From positions 115,064 through 179,063 of the IMG/VR virus record IMGVR_UViG_3300029267_002897: a stretch of DNA of 64,000 nucleotides; one strand, written 5' to 3'. Of the stretch, positions 1 to 10,238 are shown in pieces. A program made the position numbers and the translations under genes. Below the pieces are notes generated by a model. The model made no database searches and was not told where the DNA came from. It saw only the letters and a program-made list of their open reading frames with translations. The stretch's first letter is position 1. Every line of letters begins with the position of its first letter. The stretch is from a virus.

Positions 1-3000
1 CCCAGTATTCGTGCTGTAAAATGAAATCCCCGAATTCCCCGAACTGGCGTTATCCACCTGAGCGCCAAAAGTAGCGGCGTCTGTCGCGTGGGAAACATCA
101 ATCTGCGCGTACACTCCCTGGAACCCCGCAGAGATGTTTCCAATATAAAAATCAGAAGAGCCTCCATTTGCGTTGAACGCGATATCCCCACTGCCGAAAG
201 TGGCGAGAGTCGCAGCACCTTCTTTGATGGTGAATGTCTTGCCGCCTGCGGATGCGTTGTCAAATGTGACAACAGCATTGTCCACAGCACTGGCGGTGAT
301 ATTTCCCGACGTAGCAGTAGCAAACGCCAAGTTACCACCGGCAACCGACCATCCCGAATCCGCATCTGCGGTCATTGTGATTGCGCCGCCAGTCGCTGAT
401 GACCCAATAACTGCATCGATAAGGACGTTACCGCCGTTCACTCCACTGGTAGTCGTCGAGAGCGTAAGGTTCGCACCTGCAACGGTAACGTTGGATGCCG
501 CGGTAGAATCGAAACTAAAGTTGCCACTTGAAATGTTGACATCGAAAGACCCAGTAGCATCAAAATCAAAACCCCGAGAACCGGCGTTGAAGTCCAGACC
601 ACCGGCACCATCACTCGCGGTAAACGAGATAGCGACATCCGCCAAAGAAGAAGCGACATCGATTTTTCCCGCCGCGTCTACGTCAATACCGCCCGCCGTA
701 GCGTTCACATCGATGGCGTTCGTACCAGTTCCCGAAGACTCGATAGTCAGGACATAAGCCCCCGCACCAGAAACCGCCAGGTCCAGATTTGCACCCGCCG
801 CTTTCAGCCAGGAATTGTTGACGGAATCCAGGGTCACGCTCGCAGTGCCCGCAGCGTCGATGTCAAGACCATCGCCTGCGGTCTGCGGAGTCAGGTTATC
901 GCTTCCGTCCTTGTCCCACAGGCTCTCACCGCTGATAGCCGAATAGAGCTGCCCGAGAGCGTTGAAGATGGAGACCTCACCGAAGTCGGTCTCGAAGGTA
1001 TTCCATTCCGCGTTCGTACCGTCACTCAGAAGCACATAACCCTGCGCCCAACTGGAGCCGTTGTTGCCCGCGTCATAGAACTTGACCCCGCCGGAACCAG
1101 CCTGAACCAGCGTATCAGAAGTGGTGTACGTGGCTCCAATCGTCAAGGTCGAAACCTGAGCCGTGTGCTCACCAATACTGTAACTGAAGTCCGCACCAGT
1201 GACTGCGTTACCGCCAATCTTCACGTACCCCGTCGTGCCGGTCAGCGGGATTGTGTACGCATTCAAAGTGGCGTCGGCTGAGCCGCTGTTCTGCGCGTAG
1301 ATGTCGAGGATGACCGGGTTCGTGTTGTCCGTTCGGAGAACACCGAGGATGGAGTCACTCGCACCTTTGATATCAAATTGACCTTGGGCCGTAACATCGA
1401 AATGACTCCCGGCATTGACATCCACGATTCCCGACCCAGAAGTCAGAACCAGATTGTTTCCGGAACCGTTTGCCGACAATTGAATCTGGCCGTCCACGGT
1501 CTGGAAGTTGACAGCACCGGTGCCCGCCAAATACCCGTTGATGTTGCCCGAACCCACCGTATAGAAGTTAATGTGACCGAGAGCTGTGTCTGTATTGTTC
1601 AACGTGATGGAGCCATTACTCGTATCGATGGTTACGTTGCCGCCCGCATCGATGTCGATAGCGCCAGCCGAGTCGATGTCAATAATGCCACTGGTAGCTG
1701 TACCGAGAATTAAGTTAGCGCCGGTCACTTCAATCGTGCTCTGTGCATTCCCCAGAATCGTGAACGAATTCCCGCCGCTAGACGCACCAACCTGTACATT
1801 TTGGGTGCCGGGAGTACTCCCCAGGTAAATCCCACCCCCCGAACTCACATCGACATAAACGTCATCTGCATCCATATCGATTTTAGTACCTACTCCTGTG
1901 GGGGCAGTAACAAGAATGTTACCGCTTGTCGTCGTGGACAATGTAAGGTTAGCGCTGTCGACGGTAAAGTACGAAGCTCCCGCCGCATCGATGCTCACGG
2001 CCGTACCAGAAGTCGTATTACCAACGTTGATGCTTTGCGCAACGGCGTTATCGCCGATGTTGATAGTGGAAGCGGTGGAACGCACATTGACAGTAGGCGC
2101 GGTCAACTCGATGGTGCCGCTACCCGTAACCGTGAAGTCTTCTACGATGGCCGTCACGTCGAGGTCACTCGTGGTGTCTCCATCCGCGAACGTCCAATTG
2201 TCGGATGCCACACTCCCCGAGGGATAAATGACAATGGCCCCAATCCCAGCGTCCAACTGGAGAAGCCCATTAGCCCCGGAATCGTACGCATCCTGGAGGT
2301 CCCAGGCCTTGATGGCGACATCAGTTCCTGAAATCTCGAGGGTCACGTCATCGACGCTCACAGCAATGTCGTTGGCCTGGAAGTCGATACCTCCTCGCGC
2401 CTCAACAGTGCCGTCACCGATGTGGAAGGTGTCACCGTTTAACGTGAGACCCGTACCGGCCGTATAGGTCCCCGCACCCGAGAACTGTGCGAACTCGAGA
2501 GGAGTCGTGTCGACCGTGATGGTACCGCTCGTGATGAGCACCCAACCAGTATCGGCGAGGTTCGAACCTTCCCCTATGAAGGTGAAACAACCGTCATGCA
2601 CTTCTCCAGCCGGGGAGCCATCGAAGTCCGCGGTACGGGTCATCTTCCAGGGGGTGCCCGCATCACCTACCACGGTGAGTTCGTAGATGCCGTTGTCCGC
2701 GTCGGATGCGCCGCCACCCTCGTTCTTCACGAGAATGCGCTCACCCACCGCGAGGTCGGTAATCCCGTCAATCCCGACGCTGTTAATGGACCCGTTCGCA
2801 TCCGCCTCCAGGTACGCACCTACACCGGAACCTGTTTTAGTATTGGCTGGGAGAGCGGCGACTGTGGCAACCCGGCACGCCTCCTTGATGGTGAGACCCT
2901 GCGCAACGGAATCGACGTAATCTTTGCTCACGATGTCCAGGGCATTCGTGAACGTCTTGGCCGAGTCGTACTGCACGATGGACGTGAAATCGACACTGCC

Positions 3001-3531
3001 GTCCCGGAGGATGACATCCGCCGCCGCAATTCCACTATCGGCAACCTCACCTCCCGCAGTCATTTCCGCAAGGTTACCCGCCACGGCACCCGCCACCTTG
3101 TCAATCTTGGCTCCCGCGCCCCCAGCTGCACCATCCAGTTCAGTCTCGGTGTAGTACCGGTTGTCGAGCTGGCCGCCGTCCAACTCGGTCTCAGTGTAGT
3201 ACCGGTTGTCGAGCTGCCCCCCATCGAGTTCCGTCTTGGTGTAGTAGTCCGGCACAATGTTGTGCCACTTGCTATCCCCAGTCTGGTACTGAAGGATGTT
3301 CCCGTCCGCCAGCCCGGAGATGTTGGTATCCGTCAGCGCAGCGAGGGTGGAGCTACTCACACTGGAGTAAATTTCGTGCAGGATGCCGACGAGAGAAGTC
3401 TCGCTGGTGTCCCCAGCCAAATCGGTCCACTCGGAAGCATCGTTGGCGAGCGCGAAATTGCCCCCAAAGTTACTGCCAATGTACCCGTCTTTGAAACTGA
3501 AATCACCATCGGTTTGCCAATTGAACGCCAT
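1..3531 (-). CDS. Long tail-fibre-like virion protein, 3' end outside the window
   Basis: The frame from ATG 3531 stays open to base 1, so at least 1,177 residues are present and the C-terminus lies beyond the left edge. The start MAFNWQTDGDF has AAGGAG 9 bases upstream. Near residues 95-133 three tandem copies of a YYTETELDGGQLDNR-type unit occur. The rest is a monotonous beta-rich pattern of Asp, Gly, Ser, Thr and Asn (units such as GNLTLSTTTSGNI and SAGAIDIDAGGN), as in trimeric phage fibres. No catalytic motif was seen. A promoter-like site lies just upstream, separate from the preceding gene. Role inferred: host-recognition or fibre shaft. Dense ORFs on the opposite strand here are shadows. 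Confidence 0.8.
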   Translation of the reverse strand, partial: MAFNWQTDGDFSFKDGYIGSNFGGNFALANDASEWTDLAGDTSETSLVGILHEIYSSVSSSTLAALTDTNISGLADGNILQYQTGDSKWHNIVPDYYTKTELDGGQLDNRYYTETELDGGQLDNRYYTETELDGAAGGAGAKIDKVAGAVAGNLAEMTAGGEVADSGIAAADVILRDGSVDFTSIVQYDSAKTFTNALDIVSKDYVDSVAQGLTIKEACRVATVAALPANTKTGSGVGAYLEADANGSINSVGIDGITDLAVGERILVKNEGGGASDADNGIYELTVVGDAGTPWKMTRTADFDGSPAGEVHDGCFTFIGEGSNLADTGWVLITSGTITVDTTPLEFAQFSGAGTYTAGTGLTLNGDTFHIGDGTVEARGGIDFQANDIAVSVDDVTLEISGTDVAIKAWDLQDAYDSGANGLLQLDAGIGAIVIYPSGSVASDNWTFADGDTTSDLDVTAIVEDFTVTGSGTIELTAPTVNVRSTASTINIGDNAVAQSINVGNTTSGTAVSIDAAGASYFTVDSANLTLSTTTSGNILVTAPTGVGTKIDMDADDVYVDVSSGGGIYLGSTPGTQNVQVGASSGGNSFTILGNAQSTIEVTGANLILGTATSGIIDIDSAGAIDIDAGGNVTIDTSNGSITLNNTDTALGHINFYTVGSGNINGYLAGTGAVNFQTVDGQIQLSANGSGNNLVLTSGSGIVDVNAGSHFDVTAQGQFDIKGASDSILGVLRTDNTNPVILDIYAQNSGSADATLNAYTIPLTGTTGYVKIGGNAVTGADFSYSIGEHTAQVSTLTIGATYTTSDTLVQAGSGGVKFYDAGNNGSSWAQGYVLLSDGTNAEWNTFETDFGEVSIFNALGQLYSAISGESLWDKDGSDNLTPQTAGDGLDIDAAGTASVTLDSVNNSWLKAAGANLDLAVSGAGAYVLTIESSGTGTNAIDVNATAGGIDVDAAGKIDVASSLADVAISFTASDGAGGLDFNAGSRGFDFDATGSFDVNISSGNFSFDSTAASNVTVAGANLTLSTTTSGVNGGNVLIDAVIGSSATGGAITMTADADSGWSVAGGNLAFATATSGNITASAVDNAVVTFDNASAGGKTFTIKEGAATLATFGSGDIAFNANGGSSDFYIGNISAGFQGVYAQIDVSHATDAATFGAQVDNASSGNSGISFYSTNTG
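3133..3250 (-). repeat. 45-base direct repeats inside the fibre-like gene
   Basis: Nearly identical 45-base units encode YYTETELDGGQLDNR and its variant beginning YYTKTELDGG. There are two full copies and a partial third. They lie in frame in the fibre-like gene, so copy-number change would keep the frame. Confidence 0.75.
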
Positions 3532-3579
3532 TTCCCAAACTCCTTGTAGGCAAGGTACGTACCTTCAGGTTCCGAATGA

Positions 3580-3608
3580 AGTATAGGAGGGCTGTTTTAC
3601 AGCCACAA
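3580..3608 (-). promoter_or_regulatory. Sigma70-like promoter for the fibre-like gene
   Basis: On the minus strand TTGTGG (3608-3603) and TATACT (3585-3580) are separated by exactly 17 bases. It lies in the gap between the 3,631-5,148 gene and ATG 3531. A GGCTGT-AAA-ACAGCC hairpin overlaps the spacer, and a one-mismatch copy of the dispersed palindrome (3617-3629) sits just upstream. Confidence 0.5.
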
Positions 3609-3630
3609 GGCACGGAGTTACGCCGTAAAT

Positions 3631-5148
3631 TTAACGGTCCAGCGTGTAGAGTTCCGCCAGCAGGAGACGACAAGACCACCAGACGATACCATCCTGCACC
3701 CCCACCGAAATACCCAAGCGGTCCACAGAGACGATGTTGATGTCGACATCCCAATTGTCAATATGGCTGTTCGGGTCGCGCCCAACTATAGTGATGTTCT
3801 TTGAGATGAGGCGATAGTCATCGATTACAAAGTCGAGAGCGTACCCCGCTACCGCCGGAGTCAACGCGTCTTTTTCTTTGCCAACTAGATATCCTCTACC
3901 TATATATGCTCGTTCGGTCCCGAGCACGAGAGACACGAGAGCCGAACTTGTTTGCCGCCCGTAGTTCGTGAGATAGATGGGTGCCCCATCCGTATCCCGG
4001 GCATCTCCATAGAGGTGAATGTCCGTAATCTGGAGACTACCAGTAAGCGGAGGACCTCCCGCATCCCGGTAACCAGAAGCGTGTACCTTCGAGAAGTCCC
4101 AAAAAGTTCTGGCCCCTCGACCTGTGGCAGTCGAAAATTCTTGGTCTGCGACGCAGAAATCTCCGAATGCAAATGTGAACTTTTCTGCGGCGACAGCATT
4201 TAGGTGCCCTAGCTGGACCGCGGTAGGGCCGCCCTCTCCTCGAATGAATGGACTATCCCCGCCCCGAGCAAAATACTGCGGGTCGTTGACGTTGGAATTG
4301 ATGATATAGCCCGGGTCGTAAATGTTCCCGTATTGAAGTTCCTCGTGCCACTCCCCGCTCATGGGCATGAGCATCCATTGGGGCACACCTCCCTCGAGTC
4401 CGAGGTACATCACTCGGCAGACCGAACCGGGTTCCGTCGTCATGCATGTAGGTGCGCTATACGCCGTAAGGCGTCCCGCGATATGGATTACGCCGTCCAC
4501 CGTTGACACCAGGGCATACTTGTCTCCCGGGAGAACGCCGTGCGCAAACATGAAGGAATCGCCAGGAGTAGGCAGACTCGCCAGCGTCGGGAGGCTGAAT
4601 TGAACCTGTCCTGGTGCACCCGTCCCCGTTACGAACAGCGTGTACTTGTCCGCGACGGTAACGTTGTAGTTCGCAGCTCGGAAGGAGACCTTCCAGTTGA
4701 CACCGCCCGGACCCCCGCCACCGATGTTGGCTTCCACCCATGACATCCAAGCCAGCAGCTTTTCGCCCCACCCAAGTTCAGGGGTGCCCTGACTGTTGTC
4801 CTCGATGGTCTCGTTCATCGCGGGGGCACAGAGCCCGCTGACGGAGAACGCAATGCCGAAGAAAAGGAGTCGCACATCTTCTGTGGGCATTCCGGCATTT
4901 ACTGTCAGCTTGGCGATGTAACCCCCACGCACCTCTGCCGCTATCGTCGCAACTTGTGAAGTAGGATTTACTACCGGGACCGCGGACCCCGGAGGTTGAA
5001 TCACTTCCCAAAGATACGTGAGCCCCCCGTTCTCTGCCTCAAGAGAAACCGGGACCCCTGCGATACTCGTCGGCGCGATATCTCGGCGGGCTAACCCATA
5101 GGTGCCCGTGGTGAGCTGATTAATCCTGAATTCGGCAGCGTTGGCCAT
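3631..5148 (-). CDS. Virion protein, fibre or spike-like (505 aa)
   Basis: I do not recognise a family. The N-terminal 100 residues resemble an Ig/PKD-like beta-sandwich (LTYLWEVIQPPGSA, then a TSQVATIAAEV stretch). A Gly-rich linker at about 150 (ANIGGGGPGG) follows, then beta-rich sequence. Neither a transmembrane helix nor a catalytic motif was seen. It is 43 bases downstream of the 5,192 gene in the tail operon and precedes the fibre-like gene. Inferred role: baseplate-attached or fibre-associated virion protein. Confidence 0.6.
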   Translation of the reverse strand: MANAAEFRINQLTTGTYGLARRDIAPTSIAGVPVSLEAENGGLTYLWEVIQPPGSAVPVVNPTSQVATIAAEVRGGYIAKLTVNAGMPTEDVRLLFFGIAFSVSGLCAPAMNETIEDNSQGTPELGWGEKLLAWMSWVEANIGGGGPGGVNWKVSFRAANYNVTVADKYTLFVTGTGAPGQVQFSLPTLASLPTPGDSFMFAHGVLPGDKYALVSTVDGVIHIAGRLTAYSAPTCMTTEPGSVCRVMYLGLEGGVPQWMLMPMSGEWHEELQYGNIYDPGYIINSNVNDPQYFARGGDSPFIRGEGGPTAVQLGHLNAVAAEKFTFAFGDFCVADQEFSTATGRGARTFWDFSKVHASGYRDAGGPPLTGSLQITDIHLYGDARDTDGAPIYLTNYGRQTSSALVSLVLGTERAYIGRGYLVGKEKDALTPAVAGYALDFVIDDYRLISKNITIVGRDPNSHIDNWDVDINIVSVDRLGISVGVQDGIVWWSCRLLLAELYTLDR

Positions 5149-5191
5149 CTGCTTGTTCGCCTCCTGTACGTCTCTCTAATAATAGGAACAA

Positions 5192-6274
5192 TCAGGTGGC
5201 CTCAAACTCTTTGTTCAGTTCTATCTCCCAATCTTCCAACGCGTCCGTGTATGAGTACGTATCCTCTCCTGCTTCAGCTGTCTGTTCGGTCACTGGACCG
5301 TATGTCGGGGCAGACGCCGTACCTTGCGGAGTAGGGACAGTCCCTCCGGTCTGCTGCTCTCCACTCGGCTTCGTCATCTTGGGACGAATATTCTGGTAGG
5401 TGGTCTCCACCAATTGATAATCGGGAGGAAGAAACGTCCCGGCATTAGTGGTCGAAAGGTCCGTTGGCTGGGAAAGTCCCCCATAAACAAGGTGCACTTT
5501 TTTAACAAGCAGTTGAAACGAAAATGGAATCGCCATTTCCATCTCAGCGTTGAGCGAGAAGTTGAAATTCAACATCGCCCCGGACACAATCATGGAGTCA
5601 TAGCGGATGTAGAAGAGAAGCCCCCGTCGAGCAAGCTGCGTGCCCCGTGCGATATCCCGGAAAAGTCGGAACATCCGCATCGCCCAATCATCCTGGTAGG
5701 TGTTCATGAGCGTGCCACTAAAACTGAAGACCGGTGCCTGCTGCCCGAAGAAAAACGCTACGTAATTGTCCGAAAGGGTTTCAACAACCTGAAACTTCTC
5801 GTTGATGGGATGGTCCACCCGTTGCAGCAAGAAGTCGATGTACCCCATCCCTCCAACTTCTCGCCCGTTTCCGATGAGCTGCCGTGCAACGTCTTGGGTT
5901 TCTGCGTCAGCGAAGGAATTCAATATTTGTTTGTACTTTGCCTGTATCTGTCCCGGGTTCTTTCCGCGGATGCGCACATACATCCGAGCGAGCGAATCGA
6001 AGAACTCATGGGGCCGACCCTGGCGATGCCGCATGTACTTGGGGGTAGACGCAGGCCATGCCGCATACACTCCCTGTGCATTGGGGTCACGCCCTTGAAC
6101 CTTGTTAGCCCCCTGTCGATATTGCTGCTCGAGGAAGGGCTCCGCGCCTGCAAACTGGTTGCCGGAAAGAAGGCGCTGAAGATACGCCTCGTCCGTTGCT
6201 CCGCTATTTATCTGGTCGAGAACATCTGTGATTTCTCGAGAGAGCGGGACGATGGTTGTCGTTTTTTTCGGCAT
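5192..6274 (-). CDS. Tail or baseplate structural protein (360 aa)
   Basis: Order in the operon (after the tape-measure-like gene, before the fibre genes) suggests a baseplate or tail-end protein. The middle carries FSFSGTLMNTYQDDWAMRM and later LFYIRYDSMIVSGAMLNF and PFSFQLLVKKV, a pattern I associate with phage tail-end proteins that package a beta-barrel, but I cannot name a family. The C-terminal 60 residues are low complexity (Thr, Pro, Glu). Its ATG overlaps the upstream stop as TAATG. Confidence 0.55.
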   Translation of the reverse strand: MPKKTTTIVPLSREITDVLDQINSGATDEAYLQRLLSGNQFAGAEPFLEQQYRQGANKVQGRDPNAQGVYAAWPASTPKYMRHRQGRPHEFFDSLARMYVRIRGKNPGQIQAKYKQILNSFADAETQDVARQLIGNGREVGGMGYIDFLLQRVDHPINEKFQVVETLSDNYVAFFFGQQAPVFSFSGTLMNTYQDDWAMRMFRLFRDIARGTQLARRGLLFYIRYDSMIVSGAMLNFNFSLNAEMEMAIPFSFQLLVKKVHLVYGGLSQPTDLSTTNAGTFLPPDYQLVETTYQNIRPKMTKPSGEQQTGGTVPTPQGTASAPTYGPVTEQTAEAGEDTYSYTDALEDWEIELNKEFEAT

Positions 6275-6507
6275 TACTGCTCAACCCTGAACGGAGTGGT
6301 CACCGGGTACTCCTCAACCGTAATCGGTGAGGTCTCATTGACCAACAGGTATGCCCGCTCCACCAGCGGAGGAAGGATGACCGACGTCTCCTCTCCACCT
6401 AATGACGTGTTTCGGAGCAGCGAGTTATTGATGTACTTGACCCACGCTTCTCCTCGTGGAGGAAGGTCGGCTTTACGCGGTAAAGTCTTGAGCGGTTCGA
6501 TGGCCAT
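6274..6507 (-). CDS. Small tail-operon protein (77 aa)
   Basis: No recognised family. Contains PRKADLPPRGEAWVKYINNSLL, then a hydrophobic beta-like C-terminal half. It is coupled to the next gene through a TAATG junction and sits two bases after the tape-measure-like gene. The position suggests a small tail-completion or baseplate component (inference only). Confidence 0.5.
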   Translation of the reverse strand: MAIEPLKTLPRKADLPPRGEAWVKYINNSLLRNTSLGGEETSVILPPLVERAYLLVNETSPITVEEYPVTTPFRVEQ

Positions 6508-6509
6508 GT

Positions 6510-9500
6510 CTATGCCTGCTGTTTGTTACGGAGCCATGCTTCCATCCCGGCTTCCTTGAGTAGCATAGCACCCTCTTTGAAAGTTTGCGCCGTCTCTACA
6601 TTGAAATGCTTGAACACTTCTGCGAACTCACTCTCTGCGGCCCCGACCGCCTTCTTGGATTCGCGTAACTTGTCCGCCTCAGCGCCGGTAGCCTCGCGGA
6701 TAGTCTTCTCCTCTTCGGCAGCAACCGCACCTTCACCCATACGACTGAGAGCCCGCATCAAGCCAAGCCGTTCCTGCTCTCCTCCGCCTCGTGCAGCCTG
6801 GATGCGCTTGACGAGGGCTCCATGTCCCGCTGCGGTGAGCTTCTGTAAATCCGCTTCCCCCAGTTCCGTAAGACTCCCAATACGTCCGACCTCTACGCCC
6901 CCTCCCGTAATCCCCTGTATCTGCTCCATCCCGGCACGCATCTGCGTCATCGCAATCGCACCACGCTGTACATCCTGATACGCCAGAAGGCCCGCGGCCG
7001 CCGCTCTGCCGCCATAAGCCTGCATTCCCTCTTGCTGCATCATGGCCCCAAAACGCTCACGGATGTCTTCCGAAACTTGTTCGCCTCCCACGTATCCCCG
7101 CTGCACTTTTTGAAGCGCTCGCCGGTACTGAGCTCGCGCCTCGGGGGAATCTTTTAGTCCCTTTTCACGGTAGAACTCTTGACGCGACCGTTTCTCCAAA
7201 TCTCGTCGCTGTTCCGTCGTCATTTCGCCGCCGAACGCCAATGCCGACATCAACATGTCACTGCCGGTAGCACGTTTGGAAAATTCACGAAACGCCTCGG
7301 ATTCTCCCCCTTCTGGAATGCCCATGAGACCTTCGAACTTGCGCATACGTTCCTGCGCCCGTTCCATCTCACCCGCCGTAAGTGCATTGACCCGCGCCAT
7401 CTCGGAGCCGAGAACAGTCTCCTCCGTCCGAGCTAACGCCTCTTTCGCTGCGGCATCTCCCGTCTGGGAAGCAGTCCCCAAAGCCATCGCTATCATCTGG
7501 TCCTTAACTTCAGTGGGAAGCGTCTCAAACTCTTCCACAACTTCTTCTTCGCTCCGACCAGTTCGTGCCGCGATTTCCTTGACTATCTCGTTACGCATCC
7601 CTCCCGCAGTGATATGGGTCTGCCACGCATCAACAATCGAGGCCCCTTCTTTTGCTCGGGCAGCAATCCGAGCCCCGCTCCCTCCCACAACGTGGAACGC
7701 TTCTCCCGCAGAAAGTCCAAACGCTTTCTCAACTTGCTCGTAAATATTCCCGGCAGCCTTACCTGTCGTAGAAATACCCCGAGCTTTCCGGAACATCTGC
7801 CGCGTAGGCTCTTCTCGTTTACGCGCTTTTGCTGCGAGACCTTGGTAGCGCGCCGTCATCCCTTCTGCGCCCTCAATCCCAAGCGCGGTACCGATATCCT
7901 CCGCCATCGTCAGACCCGCACCTACACGATTCCAGATAAGGTCTTCAGAATCAAAACCCCCAATAGCTCCAACGATCCCCACAGGGGTAGCCCAGTCAAG
8001 AACTCCTCCTGCCAATGGGGCAAAGGCATCCATTGCGCGAGCCGCTCCGCCCTCCACGCCTCCCCCGCGCATCAGTTCTCCGTACACATCGCGTCCGAAT
8101 TGCCCGTAGTCGTAATGTTCCGCCCCCAGTCCACCGCCCCCACCTCCACGTTGGAACTGTCGTAGCGTAGCCCGTTCCTCCCATGTGCGCTGAGCACGTT
8201 GCTCTCGTCGCGTCCCTGCCACGAATTCTTCTGGGGTCCGGCGATACATCCGACCTTCTTCTCGCGCAGATTCACGGTCACGCCATTCGGTAAACGCGTC
8301 CCAAGCACGTCCGACAGGCGCAGTTACGCGTGTGAAAGAGCCCGTCATCCGGTCCTGCCACTGTTTCATTGTGACATCGGAAGGAAGGGCCGCTGCTGCC
8401 AACTGCCCGAAAACGCCTGGAGCCGCATCTCGAATTTGCTGGCGTTGGTCACGTGCAAGCTCTTCCTGGCGCCGCTCAATCATCTGGCGTTGGTTCCGCC
8501 AGTACACGGGGTCGCTAGCCTCAACCATCATCTGCTCGGCAATTTCCTGACCGAACATAGCTTGTGCCCCAACTGCGAATGCCCCAGCCCCCTGTAACCC
8601 CAACCGCTCTCCGGTAGCCTGCGCAGAACGAAAGCGCATCGCGTTCATCTGGAAAGGAGACATCGCAGCCGCGGCTTGCGACTGAATCATGCGCTGTTGC
8701 AGCGGGAACATTGCCAGAGCACCTACCCCACCCTGCTGAACCGCAGCTCCCATGTTCTGCACCGCGTTCATAATCATTCCCTGTGCACCACCCTGACCAC
8801 CCATCATCTGGTTGAGCGCACCGTAGTTGACGCCCCAGCCTCCAGGCCCGTACTGGCCCGCGCCCGCTCCGAAAAGCGGCATCGAGAGCATCGCAGCTTG
8901 AGCTTGCATATTGCGCTGTGCAATCCCCTGTACGCCGCCAAAAAGCGCCTGCTGCATCGGAGAGAAGGTGCCCCCGGCAACACCTTGTCGTGCCGCAGCC
9001 CCGGCAAACATGCCGTAATTCATTCCAACCGCAGGGGCGAGTCCCGCTTGCTGGAAGGTCATCGCCCCCGGCATTCCGTACTGCTGCTGAAGCCCTTGCA
9101 CAGAGGTCCCCGCAGCCCGAGAGAACATCCGCATGTTCATCGCGGCGTTCTCCATATCATTGACGTCGAATCCCAGCTGTCGGAGTTGTCCCATCTGGCG
9201 AACAACATTCACCACGTCGGGTTCTTGGGTCAGCTGCATGAAGCGGCTAACCACACGACTGACTCGGCGCAGGTTACTCTGAATTCCGGAGATACCCTGC
9301 TCCATGTCCATCAAACCCGCCTGACCCGACATCTGCGTGATGCGCATCAGGTCCTGGCGGTTGAACATATTGCCGGTCTCACGCTGGAATCCTTCGTCTC
9401 CCGCCATCCGCTGGATTCCGCCCGCCAATTGCTGCGCGGCCTCTGGGGCTAACCCACGCCCTAACGGATGGAGTTGTGGGCCAGAAACTACCCAATCACG

Positions 9501-10238
9501 CGACGAGGACTGCAACGCAGCTCCCATTTGGCGCTGCTCTATCTGCGGACGCATGGGCATCATGGCCATCTCACCCATGGCCGGGGCAGCTCCCGTCATC
9601 TGCGCAAGACCCGCACCCGCAACGGCCCCGATAGCCCGTCCCGCAGGCCCAAACCGACCACCCAACATTCCTCCTGCCAATGCACCGAGACCGATACCTG
9701 CACCTTGGCCCAGCGCCTGAGGCATCTGAGCCTGGAATGAGAATAACTGGTCAGCCCGCTGCTCCCGCTGCATCGCCTCTTGTTCCCACGCCGTACGGAA
9801 CATTGGCTGTGGAAGCCGCGGAGTGAAGGGCGTCTGCGCCATCGGCATGATAGGCATCGGAGCAATAGGCGCTATCGAAGGGGGAGGTGCAGGAGGACGG
9901 AACACTCCAGTCGAAGGTGGTGTCATCGTCAGCGGGGAAGGGAGCATTCCTCCTGCGTACTGTTGCGCCCCCGGCATCGTCCCGGCCATCATCGCTGCCT
10001 GATAGACGCCCATGGACTGCTGCTGCTGAATCTGGTGCAACTGTTGTTGGAACTGTTGCCCAAACGAAAACGCAGAGCCACCTCCCAACGCTACCGGGGT
10101 CGTATGTTGTGCTTCCGCAAGTTGCTGACTCGCTTGCTGGGAGAGTCGAGCCGCGATGTCCGAAGGGGTAGAAACCTGCGGCTGCTGTCCTGGCATCAAC
10201 CCGAGGTTCGCCTGCATAGGGTTGTAACCATTAGCCAT
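6510..10238 (-). CDS. Tape-measure-like protein (1,242 aa)
   Basis: It is the longest complete gene here and directly follows two chaperone-like ORFs, the usual place of the tail tape-measure gene. The first 400 residues are rich in Gln, Met, Ala, Gly and Pro. A glycine-zipper stretch near 175-210 (GIGLGALAGGMLGGRFG) could insert into a membrane. The C-terminal half is charged and helical, with coiled-coil-like segments (EEVVEEFETLPTEVKDQM and later). No lysozyme or peptidase motif was found. Internal virion protein is the alternative. Length would predict tail length if the tape-measure role is right. Confidence 0.65.
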   Translation of the reverse strand: MANGYNPMQANLGLMPGQQPQVSTPSDIAARLSQQASQQLAEAQHTTPVALGGGSAFSFGQQFQQQLHQIQQQQSMGVYQAAMMAGTMPGAQQYAGGMLPSPLTMTPPSTGVFRPPAPPPSIAPIAPMPIMPMAQTPFTPRLPQPMFRTAWEQEAMQREQRADQLFSFQAQMPQALGQGAGIGLGALAGGMLGGRFGPAGRAIGAVAGAGLAQMTGAAPAMGEMAMMPMRPQIEQRQMGAALQSSSRDWVVSGPQLHPLGRGLAPEAAQQLAGGIQRMAGDEGFQRETGNMFNRQDLMRITQMSGQAGLMDMEQGISGIQSNLRRVSRVVSRFMQLTQEPDVVNVVRQMGQLRQLGFDVNDMENAAMNMRMFSRAAGTSVQGLQQQYGMPGAMTFQQAGLAPAVGMNYGMFAGAAARQGVAGGTFSPMQQALFGGVQGIAQRNMQAQAAMLSMPLFGAGAGQYGPGGWGVNYGALNQMMGGQGGAQGMIMNAVQNMGAAVQQGGVGALAMFPLQQRMIQSQAAAAMSPFQMNAMRFRSAQATGERLGLQGAGAFAVGAQAMFGQEIAEQMMVEASDPVYWRNQRQMIERRQEELARDQRQQIRDAAPGVFGQLAAAALPSDVTMKQWQDRMTGSFTRVTAPVGRAWDAFTEWRDRESAREEGRMYRRTPEEFVAGTRREQRAQRTWEERATLRQFQRGGGGGGLGAEHYDYGQFGRDVYGELMRGGGVEGGAARAMDAFAPLAGGVLDWATPVGIVGAIGGFDSEDLIWNRVGAGLTMAEDIGTALGIEGAEGMTARYQGLAAKARKREEPTRQMFRKARGISTTGKAAGNIYEQVEKAFGLSAGEAFHVVGGSGARIAARAKEGASIVDAWQTHITAGGMRNEIVKEIAARTGRSEEEVVEEFETLPTEVKDQMIAMALGTASQTGDAAAKEALARTEETVLGSEMARVNALTAGEMERAQERMRKFEGLMGIPEGGESEAFREFSKRATGSDMLMSALAFGGEMTTEQRRDLEKRSRQEFYREKGLKDSPEARAQYRRALQKVQRGYVGGEQVSEDIRERFGAMMQQEGMQAYGGRAAAAGLLAYQDVQRGAIAMTQMRAGMEQIQGITGGGVEVGRIGSLTELGEADLQKLTAAGHGALVKRIQAARGGGEQERLGLMRALSRMGEGAVAAEEEKTIREATGAEADKLRESKKAVGAAESEFAEVFKHFNVETAQTFKEGAMLLKEAGMEAWLRNKQQA

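Noticed and set aside
88-3586. Many plus-strand ORFs in the first 3.5 kb
   Set aside because: They lie opposite the long minus-strand fibre-like frame, have no ribosome sites and low-complexity products.
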